DNA from: an uncultured Peptococcaceae bacterium | Lineage (GTDB): Bacteria > Bacillota > Dehalobacteriia > UBA7702 | Direction of reading: 5' to 3' | DNA length: 12,890 nt | Assembly (NCBI GenBank): GCA_937919295.1 | Contig: CALFRX010000074.1 | Coordinates: 1-12,890 of the forward strand | Part shown: positions 8,771-12,890 of the stretch, piece by piece | Layout of the letters: each line of letters begins with the position of its first letter | How positions within the stretch are numbered: position 1 is the first letter of the stretch | Notes under the pieces: generated by a model | The model's database searches: none | What the model saw: only the letters and a program-made list of their open reading frames with translations | Told to the model about the DNA's origin: nothing | Position numbers and translations under genes: made by a program

Positions 8771-9467
8771 CTCCGATTTCCTTCCGCAGCGCTTCATAGC
8801 CCATCCGGGCAGCAGCCTTTTCCGCTTCCTTCTTGGATTTGCCTTTGCCTTCGCCGATCAGTTTGCCGAACAGGTAAACGCCGGCGGTAAAAGTTCGTTG
8901 ATGGGGCGGACCGCTTTCCGTCAGGATGGCGTAAGTCACGTTTTCCGTCTTATATTTTTGCACATATTCTTGCAATTCTGTTTTATAATCTGAGATTACC
9001 TCTTCTTGGTCATCTTGGGGTTTTTCGATTCCGCCAAAATAAGAAAGAACAAACCTCTCGGCACGTCCCAGACCGAAAGAAAGATAAACTGCCGCGATCA
9101 CCGCTTCCATGGCGTCGGCCAGGGTCGAGGGCCGGTTTCTGCCCCCGTCCTTTTCCTCGCCTTTGCCAAGGAGCAACACCGTATCGAGGCCGATCTCTTT
9201 GGCGACTTTGGCCAAGGTCTCCTCTTTGGCCAAAATCGCGCGGTTTCTGGTCAGCTCTCCCTCGTGCCAGTTGGCATATTCGGTAAAAAGATATTCCCCG
9301 ATGATCAGACCGAGCACGGCGTCACCAAGGAATTCCAAACGCTGATTGTTCCGCTTTCCCCCCATATCATAGGAAGGGTGCATCAGCGCTGTTTTCAGCA
9401 ATTCAAGCTGGACGCCTTCAATATTCCAGGCTTTGATCTTTTGCTCAAGAATTTCCTGATAATTCAT
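8757..9467 (-). CDS. rnc: Ribonuclease III
   Basis: An endonuclease for double-stranded RNA that processes ribosomal RNA precursors and structured transcripts. In the 236-residue form its signature is NQRLEFLGDAVL at 41-52. The metal-binding acidic residues are E45, D49, D118 and E121 (the last two in LADAMEAV). A double-stranded RNA-binding domain fills about 162-230, starting at DYKTELQEYVQK and ending in KSKKEAEKAAARMGYEAL. I prefer the ATG at 9467: it lies 1 nt past the acpP stop and has AAGG 8 nt upstream. An in-frame ATG at 9482 adds five residues (MKAND) and would overlap acpP by 14 nt, with an AGGTGA placed very close to it, so it remains possible. The 3' end overlaps the radical SAM gene by 14 nt. 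The acpP-rnc-smc-ftsY order is common in Bacillota. Confidence 0.96.
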   Translation of the reverse strand: MNYQEILEQKIKAWNIEGVQLELLKTALMHPSYDMGGKRNNQRLEFLGDAVLGLIIGEYLFTEYANWHEGELTRNRAILAKEETLAKVAKEIGLDTVLLLGKGEEKDGGRNRPSTLADAMEAVIAAVYLSFGLGRAERFVLSYFGGIEKPQDDQEEVISDYKTELQEYVQKYKTENVTYAILTESGPPHQRTFTAGVYLFGKLIGEGKGKSKKEAEKAAARMGYEALRKEIGDGQK

Positions 9468-9468
9468 A

Positions 9469-9714
9469 TCATTTGCCTTCATTCACCTTTTTCTCGACGT
9501 ATGCCACAGCATTTTCCACCGTTTGCATTTCCTGCAAAACATCGTCGGGGATCTCGATCCCGTATTCCAGTTCGATGGCCATCACCACTTCGAGGAGATC
9601 GAGGGAATCAATATCCAACTCCGCAAAGGTCGATCCGGGCTCTATTTCAAGATCATCGCCGTAATCCAATTTTGTACGGAAAATTTCTAACACTTTTTGA
9701 TAGACATCACTCAT
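9469..9714 (-). CDS. acpP: Acyl carrier protein
   Basis: The 81-residue carrier of growing acyl chains in type II fatty acid synthesis and donor for PlsX. It is acidic and predicted to be a four-helix bundle. The DSLDL motif places the phosphopantetheine attachment site at S37, followed by the recognition helix LLEVVMAIELEYGIEIPDD. Its ATG lies inside the end of plsX (8-nt overlap), with GGAGG 8 nt upstream, so the two are probably translationally coupled. This pairing makes sense because PlsX draws its acyl groups from acyl-ACP. The genes that often lie between plsX and acpP in related genomes (fabH, fabD, fabG) are missing here, so the synthase enzymes must be encoded elsewhere. Identity is firm; a role with another acyl pathway cannot be excluded from sequence alone. 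Confidence 0.97.
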   Translation of the reverse strand: MSDVYQKVLEIFRTKLDYGDDLEIEPGSTFAELDIDSLDLLEVVMAIELEYGIEIPDDVLQEMQTVENAVAYVEKKVNEGK

Positions 9715-10735
9715 TTTCTTTTCCTCCGGTCAGGTTTTGCTTTTGTTCTTGGTGATAAGCGGCAATATCGTTGGTGAGCTGTTCGATGAAATTCTGTTTC
9801 ACAAAGGAAGCAGCGTTATAAACGGCATTTTCCACCGCCGTTGCCTTGGAACTCCCGTGGCAGACAAGGGAAACGCCGTTGACGCCTAAAAGCGGGGCGC
9901 CGCCGTAATTGCTGTAATCAAATCTTTGCGCGATATTTTTCAAACCCGGTTTCACGAGGACAGCGCCTATTTTTCGCATCGCCGTAGCGGTAATTTCCTC
10001 TTTGATTAGGTGAAACAAACCGGAAGCGACGCCTTCCGTCAGCTTCAGCGCCAGATTGCCGGTGAAGCCATCGGTGACCAAAACATCGTAATCACCGGTC
10101 ATGATATCGCGTCCCTCCAGATTACCGATAAAATGAAGGCCCTTGGCAGCGGCCATCAGTTGATGGGCTTCCCGCACCACCGCCGTACCCTTGTGGGCTT
10201 CACTGCCATTGGAAAGCAGTGCCACTTCGGGACGTTTCTTATTGGTTAAAAAACGGGCATAAGCATTACCCATAATCGCGAAATCAAGGAGATTCCGTTC
10301 GTCGGCCTCAACATTGGCGCCGCCGTCAAGGAATACCTTCGGCCCTTTTAATGTCGGGTAAGGAATCACGATCGCCGGGCGTTTGACGCCTTTGACGCGG
10401 CCCAATAAAAGCAATGCGGCGCCCATTTGCGCCCCGGTGGAACCGCAGGAAATGATGGCATCGGCCTTTTTTTCGGCAACGAGTTGGGTTGCCATAAAAA
10501 TAGAGGAATCTTTTTTCTTCCTGAGATTCTCCACGGATTCGTCCATCGCCATCACCGAATGAGAAATCACAGTTGTTAGCCGCTCCGGTAATACGGAAAG
10601 GTATTCAGCAAAAGCCTCCTCGCTGCCGACGAGAATGATCTCCAGATCCTTTTCCTTGACCAAAGCCTGTTTTACCCCGGCAATGATTTCCTGGGGAGCA
10701 TGATCTCCGCCCATGGCGTCAATGGCAATTTTCAT
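9707..10735 (-). CDS. plsX: Phosphate acyltransferase PlsX
   Basis: This peripheral membrane enzyme converts acyl-ACP and phosphate to acyl-phosphate. That is the acyl donor for PlsY, so it starts phospholipid synthesis. It has 342 residues, close to the usual 330-350. The N-terminus MKIAIDAMGGDHAPQEI is diagnostic of the family. SCGSTGAQMGAALLL near 96-110 and VFLDGGANVEA near 134-144 are further conserved segments. The ATG has AAAGGA 10 nt upstream. It is separated from rpmF by only 67 nt, most of which is an intrinsic-terminator-like hairpin, so plsX expression depends on read-through of that hairpin or on a promoter I cannot see. No fapR gene and no FapR-like operator were recognised beside it. 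The 3' end overlaps acpP. Confidence 0.97.
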   Translation of the reverse strand: MKIAIDAMGGDHAPQEIIAGVKQALVKEKDLEIILVGSEEAFAEYLSVLPERLTTVISHSVMAMDESVENLRKKKDSSIFMATQLVAEKKADAIISCGSTGAQMGAALLLLGRVKGVKRPAIVIPYPTLKGPKVFLDGGANVEADERNLLDFAIMGNAYARFLTNKKRPEVALLSNGSEAHKGTAVVREAHQLMAAAKGLHFIGNLEGRDIMTGDYDVLVTDGFTGNLALKLTEGVASGLFHLIKEEITATAMRKIGAVLVKPGLKNIAQRFDYSNYGGAPLLGVNGVSLVCHGSSKATAVENAVYNAASFVKQNFIEQLTNDIAAYHQEQKQNLTGGKENE

Positions 10736-10752
10736 ATATTCGCTATCCTTTC

Positions 10753-10794
10753 AAAAACTGAAAACGCACCCCTACCAAAGAAGGTAGAGGCGCG
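10753..10794 (-). terminator. Intrinsic terminator or attenuator between rpmF and plsX
   Basis: In the minus-strand RNA a 12-bp stem (10783-10794 with 10765-10776, two G-U pairs) closes a 6-nt UUCUUU loop. It is followed by UUUU, CAG and UUUUU. This has the form of a rho-independent terminator and lies 8 nt after the rpmF stop. Only 17 nt separate it from the plsX start codon, leaving no room for a new promoter. I infer partial termination that lowers plsX and downstream expression relative to yceD-rpmF. Confidence 0.75.
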
Positions 10795-10802
10795 CTCAAT
10801 AC

Positions 10803-10985
10803 TTATTTTGCGGCAGTTTCTACTACCTCTTGTCCTTTATAGTATCCGCATTCGGGACACGCCCTATGCGGGCGTTTCAGAGCGTGGCACTGAGGACAAT
10901 TGGACAGACCGGGCATTTTCAGCTTGTCTTCCCCACGGCGCTGTCTTTTGTTGGATTTGGACATTTTCCCTTTCGGTACTCCCAT
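10803..10985 (-). CDS. rpmF: 50S ribosomal protein L32, zinc-binding form
   Basis: A 60-residue component of the large ribosomal subunit. The start GVPKGKMSKSNKRQRRG is the basic N-terminal tail typical of L32, followed by a zinc ribbon with C30, C33, C43 and C46 (CPQC and CPEC). This is the cysteine-containing, zinc-dependent version; many Bacillota also carry a cysteine-free paralogue used when zinc is scarce, and none is in this window. I chose the ATG at 10985 because AAGGGG lies 8 nt upstream. A GTG at 10994 in the same frame would overlap that site and add residues not expected in L32. It follows yceD after 22 nt and is followed by a terminator-like hairpin. Confidence 0.97.
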   Translation of the reverse strand: MGVPKGKMSKSNKRQRRGEDKLKMPGLSNCPQCHALKRPHRACPECGYYKGQEVVETAAK

Positions 10986-10993
10986 CGGTAACA

Positions 10994-10999
10994 CCCCTT
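10994..10999 (-). promoter_or_regulatory. Ribosome binding site fixing the rpmF start
   Basis: AAGGGG lies 8 nt before the ATG at 10985-10983. It overlaps the GTG codon at 10994, which rules that codon out as a plausible start and gives the normal L32 N-terminus MGVPKGK. Confidence 0.75.
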
Positions 11000-11007
11000 T
11001 CTCATCA

Positions 11008-11532
11008 TTAACCCTTATTTAGCAAATCAGCCAAAACCGCCAGACGAGGGTCAATTGGTGATTTATCACAAGAGCATGTTTTTTCGTTTAAATTTGTGCC
11101 GCAGACGGGGCACAGCCCCCTGCAATCTCCCTTGCAGAGCGTCTTCATCGGCAAGGAAAGAAATACTGCCTGCTCTACATAGGGGAGCAGATTGATTTCG
11201 TCACCGGAAAAAAGGTGTACACCCTCTTCCTCGACTTCTTCATCGCCGCACTTTTCGGAAAGATTGGTAAACGATTCATGAAAATCAACATCCATGGGAA
11301 TCGTCACTTTTTCACCGCAACGGTCACAGCTTCCCTGCAAAACGCAGCGAATCTCACCGCCGACGGTGATGACGCGGTCCCTATTTGCCACATCTCCCGT
11401 AAAGACGAGCTCTCCTTCGGCCAGCTTCAGACTGCTGTCCCGATCAAGTTCCTCTTTGCTGAGAGAAAAACCAAGGGGCATTGCGGAACCGTCGACGTTT
11501 TTTAATTTGCCGACTTTGATCATCATGGTCAT
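11008..11532 (-). CDS. yceD: DUF177 / YceD family protein
   Basis: This 174-residue protein belongs to the DUF177 (YceD) family. The gene is very widely found just before rpmF, and family members have been linked to 23S rRNA accumulation and ribosome biogenesis; the exact activity is not something I can read from sequence. Visible features are CDRC at C69 and C72, an acidic stretch near 97-103, the segment LCKGDCRGLCPVCGTNLN at 132-149 (C133, C137, C141, C144), and a CSC pair at C153 and C155. The C-terminus DPRLAVLADLLNKG is typical of the family. The paired cysteines suggest metal binding, which is inference. I use the ATG at 11532, about 10-12 nt after an AGAGGAAG site; in-frame ATGs at 11526 and 11523 lie farther away. 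It is the first gene after the consensus promoter. Confidence 0.92.
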   Translation of the reverse strand: MTMMIKVGKLKNVDGSAMPLGFSLSKEELDRDSSLKLAEGELVFTGDVANRDRVITVGGEIRCVLQGSCDRCGEKVTIPMDVDFHESFTNLSEKCGDEEVEEEGVHLFSGDEINLLPYVEQAVFLSLPMKTLCKGDCRGLCPVCGTNLNEKTCSCDKSPIDPRLAVLADLLNKG

Positions 11533-11561
11533 AACCGCATTTCTTCCTCTTTAACAGAATA

Positions 11562-11590
11562 ATTATATAAAAGTGTATCGCCGATGTCAA
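11562..11590 (-). promoter_or_regulatory. Consensus sigma-A promoter for the yceD-rpmF operon
   Basis: On the minus strand TTGACA (11585-11590) is followed after exactly 17 nt by TATAAT (11562-11567). Both hexamers match the housekeeping sigma consensus perfectly. The expected start of transcription, near 11555, leaves about 22 nt of leader before yceD, including its ribosome binding site. The -35 hexamer begins 10 nt after the ackA stop codon. This is probably the main promoter for the long downstream operon. Confidence 0.88.
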
Positions 11591-11599
11591 GGTCTATTC

Positions 11600-12790
11600 T
11601 TATTTCTTGATCAAGGCCAAAGTATCCTGGGCGATGGCCAATTCTTCATTGGTGGGAATGAGGAACGCTTTGATCTTCGAGTTGGCGGTGGTGATTTCTC
11701 TTTCCACGCCGCGGCAGTTGTTGGCTTCACGGTCAACTTCCACGCCAAGGAATTTCAAACCGTCAAGAATGGTTTCCCGGGCGGTGATGGAGTTTTCACC
11801 GATACCCGCGGTAAAGACGATGGCGTCAAGGCCGCCCATGGCCACCGCATAGGAACCGATGTATTTCTGTACGCCATAGTAGAAGATTTCCAAGGCTTTT
11901 TTGGCCTGTTCGTTGCCGTCAGCCGCCGCAGCCTCCACTTCCCGCATATCGCTGGAAACACCGGAAACGCCGAGAAAACCGCATTTTTTGTTGAGATAAG
12001 TTTCCATATCTTTTTGTTTGACCACGTCGTTTTCAATGAGATAGGTCACAACAGAAGCATCGATATCACCGCATCTGGTACCCATCAAAACACCGGCCAA
12101 GGGGGTAAGTCCCATGGAGGTATCGATACATTTGCCGCCGTCTACCGCGGAAAGGGAGGAACCGTTGCCCAAATGGCAGGTGACTATTTTCGCCTTGGGG
12201 TCGCCCAAAAGTTCAATGGCTCTCTGGGAAACGTATTTATGAGAAGTACCGTGAGCCCCGTAACGGCGGATTTTAAGTCTTTCGGCATCTTCATAGCGAA
12301 TCCCGTACGTATAGGCTTTCGGGGGCATGGTCAGGTGGAAAGAGGTATCAAAAACAGAAACCATGGGCACGCCGGGCATCAATTTTTGGCAGGCGCGCAT
12401 CCCGATGATGTGGGCGCGATTGTGCAGGGGAGCCATGGGAATGGTGGTTTCCAAGTCGGCCATGACTTTATCGTCAATCAAAACCGAGTGAGGGAAAAGA
12501 GCGCCGCCGTTCACATAACGGTGACCGACGCCTTTGATTTCGCTCAAATCGGCGACGACGCCGTGATCTTTATCAACGAGGGCTTCAAAAACCATTTTGA
12601 TGGCAATATCGTGGTTTTCGATATCGGTTTTGACTTCGTATTTTTCTTTGCCCGAAGGGCTGTGAGAAAGCAGGGAATCACCGATTCCAATACGGTCAAC
12701 AAGACCTTTTGCCATAACTTTTTCATCTTCCATATCAATCAGCTGATATTTCAGAGAAGAACTGCCGCAATTCACAACTAAAATCTTCAT
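11600..12790 (-). CDS. ackA: Acetate kinase
   Basis: This 396-residue ASKHA-fold kinase interconverts acetyl phosphate plus ADP with acetate plus ATP, the energy-yielding end of acetate fermentation. Residues matching the Methanosarcina thermophila enzyme are present: N7 in VVNCGSSSLKYQ, R91 in VGHRYVNGG, L122 and H123 in PLHNRAH, D148 in VFDTSFH, H180 in GAHGTSH, P230 and R239 in LTPLAGVLMGTRCGDID, and E382 in IPTNEEL. Two sites differ. The pocket residue Phe179 is Ala here, and HRVVHGG reads HRYVNGG. Both could widen or reshape the acyl site, so a propionate or longer acyl kinase activity is possible. The ATG has GGAGGT 13 nt upstream, a long spacing; an in-frame TGA between them excludes an earlier start. 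No pta is adjacent and no terminator follows, so read-through into yceD is likely. Confidence 0.95.
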   Translation of the reverse strand: MKILVVNCGSSSLKYQLIDMEDEKVMAKGLVDRIGIGDSLLSHSPSGKEKYEVKTDIENHDIAIKMVFEALVDKDHGVVADLSEIKGVGHRYVNGGALFPHSVLIDDKVMADLETTIPMAPLHNRAHIIGMRACQKLMPGVPMVSVFDTSFHLTMPPKAYTYGIRYEDAERLKIRRYGAHGTSHKYVSQRAIELLGDPKAKIVTCHLGNGSSLSAVDGGKCIDTSMGLTPLAGVLMGTRCGDIDASVVTYLIENDVVKQKDMETYLNKKCGFLGVSGVSSDMREVEAAAADGNEQAKKALEIFYYGVQKYIGSYAVAMGGLDAIVFTAGIGENSITARETILDGLKFLGVEVDREANNCRGVEREITTANSKIKAFLIPTNEELAIAQDTLALIKK

Positions 12791-12821
12791 TGTAACTCAA
12801 ACAACCTCCATATTGCATAAA

Positions 12822-12850
12822 ATAATTAAGTATTGAATTAGATTTTCCAA
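12822..12850 (-). promoter_or_regulatory. Weak promoter candidate for ackA
   Basis: The 100 nt upstream of ackA (12791-12890) is AT-rich and holds no gene. On the minus strand TTGGAA (12845-12850) and AATTAT (12822-12827) are 17 nt apart, each matching consensus at four of six bases. Other AT-rich hexamers nearby could serve as well. The ribosome binding site GGAGGT is at 12804-12809. Confidence 0.3.
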
Positions 12851-12890
12851 CAAATCTACTTAATAATATATATCATAGGAGCTTCACCCC

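Noticed and set aside
8757..8797. Longer radical SAM start at 8797 giving a 41-nt overlap with rnc
   Set aside because: The ribosome binding site there is poor, while the ATG at 8770 has AAGGA at 8 nt and gives a more typical N-terminus.
11573..12781. Plus-strand open frame of about 400 codons running opposite almost all of ackA
   Set aside because: It mirrors a strongly conserved gene, resembles no known family and has no convincing ribosome binding site. A long antisense frame can arise from codon bias in the true gene.
12791..12890. Possible riboswitch or operator upstream of ackA
   Set aside because: The 100-nt leader is AT-rich and shows no stable hairpin or known motif that I could recognise.

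Overview
This window is a block of core bacterial housekeeping genes. Twelve protein-coding genes all lie on the minus strand and fill nearly the whole sequence, so transcription runs from high to low coordinates. In transcription order they are: acetate kinase (ackA); a DUF177/YceD protein; ribosomal protein L32 (rpmF); PlsX; acyl carrier protein (acpP); RNase III (rnc); an Elp3-like radical SAM protein; SMC; FtsY; a methylthio-nucleoside phosphorylase (mtnP); methylthioribose-1-phosphate isomerase (mtnA); and an MTA/SAH deaminase (mtaD). I found no RNA gene, mobile element, CRISPR array or integration site. No stretch of 300 bases lacks a gene.

The host is very probably a member of the Bacillota. 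The reasons are the rnc-smc-ftsY order behind plsX-acpP, ackA beside yceD-rpmF, a four-cysteine L32, purine-rich AAAGGAGG-type ribosome binding sites, and mixed base composition. An anaerobe of the Negativicutes or Clostridia type fits best, but that finer placement is inference.

Region by region: (1) 12791-12890 is an AT-rich leader for ackA with only a weak promoter candidate. (2) ackA (11600-12790) makes acetate and ATP from acetyl phosphate. It has no visible terminator. (3) A consensus promoter (TTGACA, 17 nt, TATAAT) at 11562-11590 starts the main operon. (4) yceD and rpmF are followed by an intrinsic-terminator-like hairpin at 10753-10794, only 17 nt before plsX, so it probably acts as an attenuator. 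(5) plsX, acpP, rnc, the radical SAM gene and smc overlap or abut each other. ftsY follows after 11 nt. (6) mtnP, mtnA and mtaD follow ftsY with gaps of 3, 6 and 15 nt. (7) A long palindrome covers positions 1-80 and overlaps the end of mtaD. It contains a terminator-like core but may be partly a fold-back artefact.

Two themes link the genes. The first is a growth cluster covering acetyl-phosphate metabolism, membrane lipid initiation, ribosome parts, RNA processing, chromosome organisation and protein targeting. The second is a compact methylthioadenosine (MTA) disposal unit. The phosphorylase carries Asn and Ala where MTA-specific enzymes carry two Asp residues, and a deaminase gene sits beside it. 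This suggests a route MTA to methylthioinosine to methylthioribose-1-phosphate to methylthioribulose-1-phosphate. That route, an altered acyl pocket in acetate kinase, and the end palindrome are the points most worth a second look. No clearly undescribed defence or mobile system is visible.
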